DNA of 35,720 nt from Elusimicrobiaceae bacterium (GTDB lineage Bacteria; Elusimicrobiota; Elusimicrobia; Elusimicrobiales; Elusimicrobiaceae), in NCBI GenBank assembly GCA_028700325.1, contig JAQVSV010000016.1:1-35720 (forward strand), in the 5' to 3' direction. Both the position numbers and the translations under genes were made by a program. Positions 16,121 through 24,405 of this stretch are shown in pieces. The notes beneath the pieces were generated by a model. It was not told the DNA's origin and ran no database searches. It worked only from the letters and a program-made list of their open reading frames with translations. The number at the start of each line of letters is the position of its first letter. Positions within the stretch are counted from its first letter, which is position 1.

Positions 16121-17263
16121 ATGCAGATTCCATTTCACAAATCCTATATCACAGAAGACGAAATTAACGCCGTAGTCGAGGCCATGAAGTCCGGCTGGAT
16201 AACCATGGGCCCAAAAACCATCGAATTCGAGAACAAATTCCGCGATTACATTTTTGAAGACTCGAACGTTGCCCCGGAAAACAGGTTCGCCGTTTCCGTA
16301 AACTCGGCCACAGCCGCTTTGCACCTCGCGCTCAAGGCCATCGGCCTGCAGCGCGGCGACGAGGTCATCATGCCCACCTGCACCTTCATCGCCACCGCCG
16401 AAGTGGTAACCTATTTCGGCGCAATACCGGTGCTGTGCGACATTGAATACGACACCCATAACATTGACGCCTCCAAAATCGAGCCGCTTGTTACCGCCAG
16501 AACCAAAGCCATTATGCCGGTACACTACGGCGGACAGATGTGCGATATGGACGCAATCGCCGCCATCGCAAAAAAACACGGACTGAAAGTTATCGAGGAC
16601 GCCGCGCACTGCCTGCCGTCCTCTTACAAAAACCGCCGGGCCGGCACGCTCAGCGACATAACCTGCTTCAGCTTTTACGCGACAAAAACCCTCGCCTGCG
16701 GAGAGGGGGGAATGCTTGTCACAACCAATCCCGACTACGCGAAAACCGCGAAAATCAACCGGCTGCACGGCATAAGCCGCGACGCATGGGACCGCTATAC
16801 CGCCCAAGGCAGCTGGTTTTATGAAGTGGTGGACAACGGCAACAAATACAACACCACCGACATTAACGCCGCAATCGGGCTTGCCCAGCTGGACAAGCTC
16901 GATTACATGCACAGCCGCCGCGCGGCAATCGCCGCGAGATACGACAGGACGTTCGCCGGGTCCGCTGTCATCCGGCCGGTTATAAAAGCCGGCCGTGAAA
17001 CCTCCTGGCACCTTTACGCCATCAAGGTTAATAACCGTGACGAAGTGATGGCGAAACTGAAAGGGAACGGCATTTCAACGTCGCTTCATTTCATTCCGGT
17101 GCACCGGCAGCCATACTACATGAAAGAATACGGATACCGGCTGGAAAAGTACCCGATCGCGGAAAAGGTATACGCCCAAACCATATCGCTGCCGATTTTC
17201 ACGGCCATGACGGAAGAGGAAGCGGACTTCACGGCCAAGGAAACACTCCGGCATGCCCGCTAG
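16121..17263 (+). CDS. DegT/DnrJ/EryC1/StrS family sugar aminotransferase
   Basis: A 380-residue PLP enzyme of fold type I. IPFHKSYITEDEINAVVEAM opens the protein, NSATAALHLALKA (about 63-75) binds the PLP phosphate, IEDAAHC (about 157-163) holds the cofactor aspartate, and SFYATKTLACGEGG places the Schiff-base lysine at about residue 189. Such enzymes aminate keto-sugars made by NDP-sugar 4,6-dehydratases, and a candidate dehydratase lies at 19660-21534. Together with the small phosphoglycosyl transferase that follows (11-base overlap), this suggests a 4-amino-4,6-dideoxy sugar as the first sugar of the repeat unit. This is inference from gene content. Confidence 0.92.
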   Translation: MQIPFHKSYITEDEINAVVEAMKSGWITMGPKTIEFENKFRDYIFEDSNVAPENRFAVSVNSATAALHLALKAIGLQRGDEVIMPTCTFIATAEVVTYFGAIPVLCDIEYDTHNIDASKIEPLVTARTKAIMPVHYGGQMCDMDAIAAIAKKHGLKVIEDAAHCLPSSYKNRRAGTLSDITCFSFYATKTLACGEGGMLVTTNPDYAKTAKINRLHGISRDAWDRYTAQGSWFYEVVDNGNKYNTTDINAAIGLAQLDKLDYMHSRRAAIAARYDRTFAGSAVIRPVIKAGRETSWHLYAIKVNNRDEVMAKLKGNGISTSLHFIPVHRQPYYMKEYGYRLEKYPIAEKVYAQTISLPIFTAMTEEEADFTAKETLRHAR

Positions 17264-17870
17264 ACTTTATGTCCCGGCAGGCAAACGCATGCTGGACATG
17301 ACGCTGATAATATTCGCGCTGCCGCTGGTTATTCCGCTTTTCATTGCCGCGGCGCTCGCGGTTAAAGCCGGGGATGGCGGGCCGGTATTTTTCAGGCAGA
17401 AGCGCGCCGGCCTTGCTTTCCAGCCTTTTTTTATCCTGAAATTTCGCACGATGACGGAAAACGCCGAACGGCAGGGCGCCCAGATAACGGCCGGAGGCGA
17501 CACCCGGATAACGCCGGTCGGAAAATTCCTGCGCGCCGCAAAGCTCGACGAGCTGCCCCAGCTTTTTAACGTGCTGAAAGGCGAGATGAGCCTTGTGGGG
17601 CCGCGCCCGGAGGTGGCCCGCTATGTGGAGCTGTTTCGCCAGGATTATGAAACCGTGCTGTCCGTGCGGCCCGGAATAACCGACTATGCCGCCATCGCAT
17701 TTCGCAACGAAGAGGAACTGCTCGCCCGCTGCCAGCGCCCGCGGGACGCTTATGTTAACGAGATTCTGCCCGCCAAAATCGCGCTTTACAAAAAATATGT
17801 CGCGGAAATTTCTTTTTTGACAGATGTCAAAATACTTGCAAAAACTGCCGTGGCGGTGTTTTGCAGATGA
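17253..17870 (+). CDS. Undecaprenyl-phosphate sugar phosphotransferase (small monotopic PGT)
   Basis: A 205-residue member of the bacterial sugar transferase family (PF02397). A single re-entrant hydrophobic segment lies at about 12-36, followed by GPVFFRQKRAG, FRTMT, KLDELPQLFNVLKGEMSLVG and PRPE (about 92-128), then VRPGITDYAAIAFRNEEELL. The catalytic Asp-Glu pair lies in KLDELPQ. At this length it is the minimal type (PglC/EpsL-like), without the multi-helix WbaP N-terminal domain. It loads the first phospho-sugar onto undecaprenyl phosphate at the inner membrane and so initiates repeat-unit synthesis. It overlaps both neighbours (11 bases upstream, ATGA downstream). Confidence 0.92.
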   Translation: MPARLYVPAGKRMLDMTLIIFALPLVIPLFIAAALAVKAGDGGPVFFRQKRAGLAFQPFFILKFRTMTENAERQGAQITAGGDTRITPVGKFLRAAKLDELPQLFNVLKGEMSLVGPRPEVARYVELFRQDYETVLSVRPGITDYAAIAFRNEEELLARCQRPRDAYVNEILPAKIALYKKYVAEISFLTDVKILAKTAVAVFCR

Positions 17871-19594
17871 ACCTCGCGCTTATTGCCGCGCTTTCGGTGT
17901 TTGCGCCGCTCGCGTTCGCAAGCGTTGAGCCGTGGGCCAGGGCTCTGCTTGAAACCGGCATGCTGCTTGCCGCCGTTTTAACGGTTACCCGCAGCCGTTA
18001 CCTTTACCCCTCGCGCGCCAGCACCACTATCGTTGCGGGCGCGCTGGCGGTGGCTTTGACAGGTCTGCTTCAGTCAGCCTCGGCGCACCCGGTGAACGCG
18101 CATGCCGGCTGGCTGCCGTTCACGGTCTGGCGGCCCGGCACCAGGGACGGCATTGTGCTGTGGTGCTGTTATGCGGCGTTTGCGTTCGCCGTGACGCAGG
18201 CGGTGGAACGGAAAATTCACCTGAAAATCGCCATGTGGTCAGTTTTCCTGACCGGCCTTGTGGTGGCATTCACCGGCATCTTCCAGAAAACCGGCAACGA
18301 AGTATACATCTACGGGCTGAGGAAGATATCCGGGACGGGTATGCCGCCATTCGGCCCGTTTATCAACCGCGACAACGCCGCCAGTTATCTGGTGATGAGC
18401 GCGCTTTGCGGGCTGGGCCTTTTTCTGTCCGGATTCGCCGCTTATGACAAATTCGCCGGGCGCGGCAAAAAACTGGATTTTTTCGCCCGGCAGGCCGTTA
18501 TGGCGTTAATGCTCGGCATCAATATTTACGCGATCATATTCACCGGCTCGCGGGGAGGCATCCATTCATTCGCGGCGGCGCTGTTTATCGTGGCGGTGCT
18601 GGCGGCCTTTAAATTTTTGAAAGCCGGCCGGCGGACACTCGCGCTCGGCGGCGCCGGCCTGCTCGCCTGCGGATACCTGACCTTGATCCATTTCACGCCG
18701 GACCTGCTGGCCCGCAACTCCGAAGGATTCACGAGCACGGTGCTTATCCGCCTGTCCATGTACAAAAGCGGATTCGTGATGTTCAGGGATTTCCCGCTGT
18801 GGGGCGCGGGCCTTGATTCGCTGATCCACGCTTTCCCGTACTATCAGAATTACGCGGTCGTGCCGGGCACGGTTGAACATGTCCACTCCGACTGGCTGGA
18901 ACTGGTTCTTACCGCAGGGCTTGCCGGCGCGCTGGCGTTCATGGCAGGACTAACGGCATTCATGTTCTACGCCGTGCGGACTGTAATGAAAAGCATGTCG
19001 CCGCAAAAAACCATCGCGGGGATCTGCCTGCTCGCCGCGGCAGTTGCTTTCTGCCTGCACGCCTGTTTTGATTTCCCGCTTCAGATTCCCGGCAACGCGC
19101 TGACCTTTTTCCTTATACTGGGGCTGTTAGGCACCAAAACCTTTGAAAAAGCGCGTGCGGATTTCGATGCAACCCGCAAACTGAAAACCCGATCCTCCCG
19201 TTACCGGGCGGCACTGGTTCCGGCCGCCGCCATATTGGGAATACTGGCATTGCCGCCGGGACTGGCGAACATATGCCGGCTGGACGCCGCCGGACTCGAT
19301 CCCGCAGGCAAAGCGGTTCTGCTTGAAAAATCGCTGCTGTGGCAGGCCGACCCACGCACAGCGCGCAGCGCCGCCATAAATTATTACAACATGGCGGTCC
19401 GCGAACCGGAGAAAAGACGTTTTTATCTCAACAAAGCCGCGGAAACATATATGCCCTATCTAAAGCTGACACCGCTTAACATTCCGTTGAAAAAAACCGC
19501 CGCCAAAACAGCGGATTTCATGGCCTCCGACCGTCATGATTCCGGCAGCAAAAACAAATCCCGCCAGCCTGGTCGGCAAACTACTGTCAATTAA
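17867..19594 (+). CDS. O-antigen ligase family membrane protein with C-terminal extension
   Basis: The ATG at 17867 overlaps the previous stop as ATGA and follows GGCGG by 10 bases; the in-frame TTG at 17861 is less likely. The 575-residue product has about 10-12 membrane segments. FTGSRGGIHSFAAALFIV (about 225-242) and the loop GAGLDSLIHAFPYYQNY ... VEHVHSDWLELVLTAGLAG (about 308-348, conserved His) are Wzy_C/WaaL features. The last 150 residues are soluble and helical, TPR-like in appearance (AVLLEKSLLWQADPRTARSA). It is GC-rich, unlike the Wzy at 10927, so it probably belongs to the stable part of the locus and may be a ligase or a second polymerase. Confidence 0.82.
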   Translation: MNLALIAALSVFAPLAFASVEPWARALLETGMLLAAVLTVTRSRYLYPSRASTTIVAGALAVALTGLLQSASAHPVNAHAGWLPFTVWRPGTRDGIVLWCCYAAFAFAVTQAVERKIHLKIAMWSVFLTGLVVAFTGIFQKTGNEVYIYGLRKISGTGMPPFGPFINRDNAASYLVMSALCGLGLFLSGFAAYDKFAGRGKKLDFFARQAVMALMLGINIYAIIFTGSRGGIHSFAAALFIVAVLAAFKFLKAGRRTLALGGAGLLACGYLTLIHFTPDLLARNSEGFTSTVLIRLSMYKSGFVMFRDFPLWGAGLDSLIHAFPYYQNYAVVPGTVEHVHSDWLELVLTAGLAGALAFMAGLTAFMFYAVRTVMKSMSPQKTIAGICLLAAAVAFCLHACFDFPLQIPGNALTFFLILGLLGTKTFEKARADFDATRKLKTRSSRYRAALVPAAAILGILALPPGLANICRLDAAGLDPAGKAVLLEKSLLWQADPRTARSAAINYYNMAVREPEKRRFYLNKAAETYMPYLKLTPLNIPLKKTAAKTADFMASDRHDSGSKNKSRQPGRQTTVN

Positions 19595-19604
19595 GACGCT
19601 GTGC

Positions 19605-19645
19605 CAAAAGTCACGACAGATCTAGTGCTTTTGCCTTAGTTTTTT
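19605..19645 (+). terminator. Possible terminator before the dehydratase gene
   Basis: CAAAAG-T-CAC (19605-19614) pairs with GTGCTTTTG (19625-19633), with one bulged T and a 10-base loop. After CCTTAG a run of T follows (about 19640-19645). The T-run is set back from the stem, so this is a weak candidate. It lies between the ligase stop and a likely promoter at 19645-19653. Confidence 0.35.
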
Positions 19646-19653
19646 GTTATCAT
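19645..19653 (+). promoter_or_regulatory. Extended -10 promoter before the 4,6-dehydratase gene
   Basis: TGTTATCAT combines the TGn extension with TATCAT at 19648-19653. The ATG at 19660 lies 6 bases beyond it and there is no Shine-Dalgarno sequence, so the transcript would start at or next to the start codon. Confidence 0.5.
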
Positions 19654-19659
19654 TGAGAT

Positions 19660-21534
19660 ATGCCGCATCGTTTTTCGAGATACAATAGATTAATTATCCT
19701 GACCGCAGATGCCGGTTCGGTAGCATTGTCGTTTCTGCTGGCGTTTCTGCTGCGCTTTGATTTTCACATACCGGCTGTTCAGATGGATTCCATGCTTATG
19801 GCTATCCCGCTGGCTGTCGGGATACGCATAGGCGCGCTGGAATTTTTCGAAATCTACAAAGGTCTTTCGCGCTACGCAAGCATCAGGGAACTGGGCAATA
19901 TTCTAAAAGCGGTGCTCATTGCCCAGTTGGGCATAGCGGCGCTGCTGCCGTTTTTAAGGCCCGGGTTTCCGCGCTCGATACTCATTCTGGAACCATTGCT
20001 GACGCTTCTGCTTATAGGAGGCTCGCGTTACTTTATCCGGCTGACCCGTAACTGGCGTTACGGAACAAAACATACCTCCGATACTCTGCCGAAAATGCTG
20101 ATCTTCGGCGCGGGCGATATGGGAGAAGCGTTGCTCAGAAGCATGCTGGACTCGGAACACCCGACCGCGCGCATTGTGGGGTTTCTTGACGACAATCCCA
20201 GCAAATGGGGCCGCCACATTCACGGCATAACCATTTTCGGAGGCAAGAACAAACTCACGAAAATCATCAAAGACTGCGAGGTGGACGAAGTGGTGGTCGC
20301 CATATCCGCCTCCAAGGGCAGGATCATCCGCGAACTGATCGAAATCTACTCCCGGAATATTGACAGGAAAGTGCTGTTTAAAACCGTTCCGGCAATGGAA
20401 GATGTTATAAAAGGGATGTCGCCGTCCACGCATCTGCGCAACATCAAGCTGTCGGATCTGCTGCAGCGCAAACCGGTTACGCTTGATATGGAAGCGGTTA
20501 TCGGACTGCTGTCCGGGAAAACCATACTGATAACCGGCGCGGGCGGTACTATCGGCAGCGAGGTGTGCAGGCAGATCCTGTCCTATAATCCGAAACGGAT
20601 TATCCTGCTGGAAAACAACAATACCGCGCTGTTTAACATTGACCGAGAATTGAACGACAAACATCCGGCCGCGAAGTTCGTGTCGGTCGCGGGCGATATC
20701 CGCGACCGGGAAACCTTGAAAAACATTTTTGAGACCTACAGTCCGACAGTAATATTTCACGCCGCGGCGCACAAACATGTCCCGCTGATGGAGCATAACC
20801 CTCAGGAAGCCGTAAAAAACAACGTGCTGGGCACACGGCTGGTCGCGGAAACCGCGGCTCAATACGGGGCGGAACGGTTTCTGTTCATCTCGACCGACAA
20901 GGCAGTGCGCCCTTCAAGCGTAATGGGCGCGACAAAACAGCTCGCCGAACGGATGCTCAACTCTTTCGCTGCTAAACATCCCGGCACGCGGTTCATGTCG
21001 GTGCGGTTCGGCAACGTGCTGGGCAGCTCCGGCAGCGCGGTACAGATTTTCCAGGAACAGATCGCCGCCGGCGGGCCGGTTACAGTCACCGACGAAAACA
21101 CCACCCGCTATTTCATGACGACCGAGGAAGCCGTGCAGCTTATTCTGCAGGCCTGCTCCATGGGCAAGGGCGGAGAAGTGTTTGTGCTGAATATGGGCAC
21201 TTCGGTGAAAGTGCTTGATCTGGCAAAAAATCTCATTGCTTTAAACGGACTGGAACCCGGCCGCGACATCAAAATCAAGATCATCGGCCTGCGGCCCGGC
21301 GAAAAACTGCATGAGGAACTGTTCCGTGATTCCGACATACGAAAAGACACCGGGCACGGCGATATTTTCGCGGCTGTTCCTGACCATCTCGACGGCGACC
21401 TGCTTGACCGCCAGATGCGTCAGCTTATGGAAGCGGTAAAACTGCACGACCCTGTTCCGGCGCTTAAACTCATAGCTGAAGCGGTTCCGACCTACAAGGG
21501 ACACCCGCTGCTGAAAGCGGACCACGCCAAATGA
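19660..21534 (+). CDS. NDP-sugar 4,6-dehydratase, FlaA1/PglF/WbpM type (membrane form)
   Basis: A 624-residue protein with about four N-terminal membrane segments (to about residue 125), a first nucleotide-binding domain (IFGAGDMGEALLRSML from about 148), and the catalytic SDR domain with ILITGAGGTIGSEVCRQIL from about 288. The active-site block STDKAVRPSSVMGATK (411-426) has Met422 where ordinary SDRs have Tyr, with Lys426. This Ser-Met-Lys arrangement is known for WbpM/PglF dehydratases. It probably makes UDP-4-keto-6-deoxy-N-acetylglucosamine at the inner membrane, the substrate for an aminotransferase such as that at 16121. It has its own promoter and is coupled (ATGA) to the next gene. 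Confidence 0.93.
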   Translation: MPHRFSRYNRLIILTADAGSVALSFLLAFLLRFDFHIPAVQMDSMLMAIPLAVGIRIGALEFFEIYKGLSRYASIRELGNILKAVLIAQLGIAALLPFLRPGFPRSILILEPLLTLLLIGGSRYFIRLTRNWRYGTKHTSDTLPKMLIFGAGDMGEALLRSMLDSEHPTARIVGFLDDNPSKWGRHIHGITIFGGKNKLTKIIKDCEVDEVVVAISASKGRIIRELIEIYSRNIDRKVLFKTVPAMEDVIKGMSPSTHLRNIKLSDLLQRKPVTLDMEAVIGLLSGKTILITGAGGTIGSEVCRQILSYNPKRIILLENNNTALFNIDRELNDKHPAAKFVSVAGDIRDRETLKNIFETYSPTVIFHAAAHKHVPLMEHNPQEAVKNNVLGTRLVAETAAQYGAERFLFISTDKAVRPSSVMGATKQLAERMLNSFAAKHPGTRFMSVRFGNVLGSSGSAVQIFQEQIAAGGPVTVTDENTTRYFMTTEEAVQLILQACSMGKGGEVFVLNMGTSVKVLDLAKNLIALNGLEPGRDIKIKIIGLRPGEKLHEELFRDSDIRKDTGHGDIFAAVPDHLDGDLLDRQMRQLMEAVKLHDPVPALKLIAEAVPTYKGHPLLKADHAK

Positions 21535-22640
21535 ACATGCCAGCCGGCCTGAAAACCACGCTGACGGCCGCAGCTTACGCTCTCTTTTGCGGCACGGCCT
21601 CGGCCTGGCGGCTCATTCCCGGCATGGCGGAACAGCCGCCGGCCGAAAATTTTTTCCCGATCGGGATCTACGGAGTGCTTTCGCCGGACTCGGTGCCTTT
21701 GCTCAAGGAAGCGGGCTTTAACACAATCCAGACTTACACGCAGGCGCCTGATAAAATTGCCGCGCTTGCGACGGCCTGCCGCAAGAACGGAATGAAACTG
21801 GTGTCCTCGCCCTACCGGGTAATGGGTTCGCCTTATGCGAAAGAAGCGCGGAAAACATGGCCGATACTGGCGTGGTATCTGTATGATGAGCCGGAGGTGC
21901 ACAGCCTTACTCCGCCCGAACTGTTTTTGAAATATATGGAAGTGAAGAACTGGTCGCAGAACCAGCGGACGGTTTTCGTGACAGGCGAAGGGAAATGCGC
22001 CGTGGCATACGGAAAATCCGCCGACGCGCTGATGGTGGACTGGTATCCGGTTCCGCACCTGCCTCTTGAAAGCGCCGGCAGGCAGATTGACACCGCGCTC
22101 AAAGGCCTCGGGATCATCAACCAGCCGTTAAAACCGGTCTGGGCGGTGCTGCAGGCATTTAACTGGCTGTACTACCCGCAGCACAGCAGGAACCGGATCG
22201 GCCGCTATCCGACCGCCGCCGAACTGCGTTTTATGACCTACCATTCTGTTTTATCGGGCGCGAAAGGCGTGTTTTATTTCACTTTCACCAACAGCAGCAC
22301 CGGACTGCCGCTCACCGAATATCCGGAGCTCTGGCACAATCTCTCAAAAACGGTGAAAGAAATCGCCGGCTTGCGGAAAGTGCTTGAGTCCGGCACGGAA
22401 ACGGAATGCCCCGCGGCCTGCGCCGGACCGCTCGCCTGCCGGGCATGGAAATACGACGGGAAAACCTATCTTGTAGCCGCCAACACGGCCAATACCCATA
22501 CCGTCATGCCGAAAGCGCTGCGCGACGACAGAAAATGGACGGTGCTGTTTGAGCGGTCCGCCAAAATAGAAGACCTGACGGAAGAACGCAGACACCCCCG
22601 TTTCAGCCCTTACCGGGTATTCGTATTGCGCAGCCGCTGA
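21531..22640 (+). CDS. Secreted glycoside-hydrolase-like (TIM-barrel) protein
   Basis: A 369-residue protein with a signal peptide ending in the cleavage motif ASA (about residue 25). FPIGIYGVLSPDSVPLLKEA, GFNTIQTYT and KLVSSPYRVMG look like successive beta-alpha units of a barrel. AWYLYDEPEV (about 110-119) resembles the acidic strand end of many GH-A-type families, and SGAKGVFYFTFTNSS (about 242-256) a later strand. A small beta domain closes the protein. I cannot name the family; a polysaccharide lyase or hydrolase role, for length control or release of the polymer, is inferred from position. It overlaps the dehydratase gene by ATGA. A related gene follows. Confidence 0.62.
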   Translation: MNMPAGLKTTLTAAAYALFCGTASAWRLIPGMAEQPPAENFFPIGIYGVLSPDSVPLLKEAGFNTIQTYTQAPDKIAALATACRKNGMKLVSSPYRVMGSPYAKEARKTWPILAWYLYDEPEVHSLTPPELFLKYMEVKNWSQNQRTVFVTGEGKCAVAYGKSADALMVDWYPVPHLPLESAGRQIDTALKGLGIINQPLKPVWAVLQAFNWLYYPQHSRNRIGRYPTAAELRFMTYHSVLSGAKGVFYFTFTNSSTGLPLTEYPELWHNLSKTVKEIAGLRKVLESGTETECPAACAGPLACRAWKYDGKTYLVAANTANTHTVMPKALRDDRKWTVLFERSAKIEDLTEERRHPRFSPYRVFVLRSR

Positions 22641-22689
22641 CCGCGTGCCGGGCCGGCCCGGTGCCATGCCCGGAAACTTTTAAATCCGG

Positions 22690-22718
22690 TTCCCATATCC
22701 CAAGGTTTGATATATAAT
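22690..22718 (+). promoter_or_regulatory. Promoter directly before the second GH-like gene
   Basis: TTCCCA (22690-22695, 4 of 6 to TTGACA) is 17 bases from a perfect TATAAT at 22713-22718. The proposed GTG start at 22725 is only 6 bases further on, with no Shine-Dalgarno sequence, which predicts a leaderless mRNA. Confidence 0.55.
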
Positions 22719-22724
22719 ATACAT

Positions 22725-23663
22725 GTGAGCGGAAAACGTTTCAAAAGAGTCACTGCCGCCGTTTTGACCGCAACGGCTTTCTGCGCTGTATGCAGCGCAT
22801 TCTTTCCAATCTGTATGGACGGGCCCGCCGCGCCGGAAGAGTATCGGCTTTTGAAAACCGCGGGGTTTAACTGTGTGTCAGTTTCCTCCGCCGGAAGCGG
22901 CGCGATGCCGCAAATCATCAAATCCGCAAAAGCCGCGGGCCTGCGGCTTATCCTGCCGCAGGCCGCGCTTGACGAAAACACCGTGAAAAACGTCTGGGCC
23001 GCATACGGCGGCTCAAACGCCGGGACCAACAGCATTATCACGGTCGCCGGCAGCGCGGCAGCGGCTTTCAAACTTGTTGAAAAATACAGCTACATTCTGC
23101 TTGCTCCTGCCTCGCAGTCCGATCCGCTCGCCTGCTCAAGACAAACAGGCCTGCTTACCGGCGCCATCAAACTCGCGGGGAAGAAAAGCGTGACCGAAGG
23201 CGTGTTCTGCCGGGTTCCATCCGATTTTTCGGACACGGCGGGCTTTCCGGTTTTTGAAACGCTGCGGTTCGCCGCATGGAGCGCGGTTGCCTCCGGAGCA
23301 ACCGGAATTTTTTACGGGCCGGCCGCGCCCGCCAGGCTTTCCGAACTCGGAGATCTGCTCGCCTGCGCCGCGCGCGTGAACGCCGAACTGGCCGACATGG
23401 CTCCGGTCGTTTCAGCCGCCCGCGCCGAACAGCCGCCGCTGCGCGCGCCCGCGCCGCTGCGCGCCGCCGCCTGGCGACACCACGGCAGACTCTATACCGT
23501 TTTGATAAACACCGGCCCGTCCGCCATGGCCGCTCCGGCTGAACTGCTGAACGGGCGGTTCCGCCCGCTGTTCGAAACCAACAGGGACGTGCGCGCCAGC
23601 CTCGCGCTTTATAAAGGCCGATATTATATACAGGGGCACCGTGTTCTGGTGCTGGAAAGCTGA
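22725..23663 (+). CDS. Divergent paralogue of the GH-like protein, acidic motif lost
   Basis: I take GTG at 22725 as the start. The open frame reaches TTG at 22707, but that stretch contains the -10 box. The product has about 312 residues and a signal peptide-like start (KRFKRVTAAVLTATAFCAV). It parallels the preceding protein: FPICMDGPAAPEEYRLLKTA / FPIGIYGVLSPDSVPLLKEA; TLRFAAWSAVASGATGIFYG / ELRFMTYHSVLSGAKGVFYF; and both end in a similar small domain (HRVLVLES / YRVFVLRS). The stretch equivalent to AWYLYDEPE is YSYILLAPASQ and lacks the acids. It therefore may bind rather than cut a glycan, or be decaying. No known function is claimed. Confidence 0.68.
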   Translation: MSGKRFKRVTAAVLTATAFCAVCSAFFPICMDGPAAPEEYRLLKTAGFNCVSVSSAGSGAMPQIIKSAKAAGLRLILPQAALDENTVKNVWAAYGGSNAGTNSIITVAGSAAAAFKLVEKYSYILLAPASQSDPLACSRQTGLLTGAIKLAGKKSVTEGVFCRVPSDFSDTAGFPVFETLRFAAWSAVASGATGIFYGPAAPARLSELGDLLACAARVNAELADMAPVVSAARAEQPPLRAPAPLRAAAWRHHGRLYTVLINTGPSAMAAPAELLNGRFRPLFETNRDVRASLALYKGRYYIQGHRVLVLES

Positions 23664-23667
23664 CTTT

Positions 23668-24384
23668 ATGACCCCAAAACCGCTTAAAAAATATTTGACA
23701 GGCCCATTAGCGCGGGTTACCCGGTTCGCGGCGCTGCTTGCGCTGGCGGGCTGCGCCGGCGCGCCGAAACTGGAAGGCCCGCAGTTGCCGCCGGCCGAGC
23801 AGCCTGTTGCGCAGGCTCCCGCGGCAAAGGAACCGGGGCTGGTGTTCAGATCGCCGGGAAAAATCAAAATCTTTTCGCATTCGGAAACAAACTGGCGGTA
23901 CCGCGACCTGCCCGCCGGACTTGACGCAGGTGACCGCATCCGTGTCGCGCCGGACAGCGGTTTTGCGGAAATCTATCTGCACAGGAATATCCTGATCCGG
24001 CTCGGCGCGGCCAGCACGCTGGGCATCATAAGCACCGCTCCGGCGGCTTTTGAACTGATAGCTGGGCAGGTGGAAATCTGGAATAATTCAGGCGCCGGGC
24101 TAAGCATCATATCGGAAGGCGCGGCGATAACCGCGGGCAATGGCACGCTGCTGGCCCGCATCACCGGGAAAAACAGCATTGAGGCCTGGGCTTACAAAAA
24201 CAGCATCACGGTGAAAAAAGACGCCTCGACCCAATTGGTGCCGGAAATGAAAAAATTATTTCTCTCGGCGGAAGGAGCGTTTTACCTCTCGCCGATCGGA
24301 CGGTTTAACAAAATACCGCCCATGCCGGAGCCGGACGCGCAACTGGTCCGGCAGGTGGATTCGCTATTTGCGCCGGAACGCTGA
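23668..24384 (+). CDS. FecR-like domain lipoprotein
   Basis: The start at ATG 23668 gives 238 residues; an in-frame GTG at 23641 would lie inside the previous gene. The signal peptide carries lipobox LALAGC (lipidated Cys about 29), followed by a Pro/Ala-rich linker. From about residue 62 the pattern is FecR-like: a glycine-rich G-x-I-K-I start, GLDAGDRIRVAPDSGFAEIY, IRLGAASTLGI, FELIAGQVEIW and AAITAGNGTLLARI. Such domains occur in sigma-regulator FecR and in periplasmic or outer-membrane proteins without signalling roles. No sigma factor is adjacent, so a structural role is likelier. It sits at the end of the polysaccharide locus, 21 bases before rpiB. Confidence 0.66.
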   Translation: MTPKPLKKYLTGPLARVTRFAALLALAGCAGAPKLEGPQLPPAEQPVAQAPAAKEPGLVFRSPGKIKIFSHSETNWRYRDLPAGLDAGDRIRVAPDSGFAEIYLHRNILIRLGAASTLGIISTAPAAFELIAGQVEIWNNSGAGLSIISEGAAITAGNGTLLARITGKNSIEAWAYKNSITVKKDASTQLVPEMKKLFLSAEGAFYLSPIGRFNKIPPMPEPDAQLVRQVDSLFAPER

Positions 24385-24405
24385 CCCCGGAGGAGAATTT
24401 TCGCG

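Noticed and set aside
16100-17011. Minus-strand open frame of 303 codons opposite the aminotransferase
   Set aside because: Gly/Val/Phe-rich shadow translation of a well-conserved gene, without a ribosome site or promoter.
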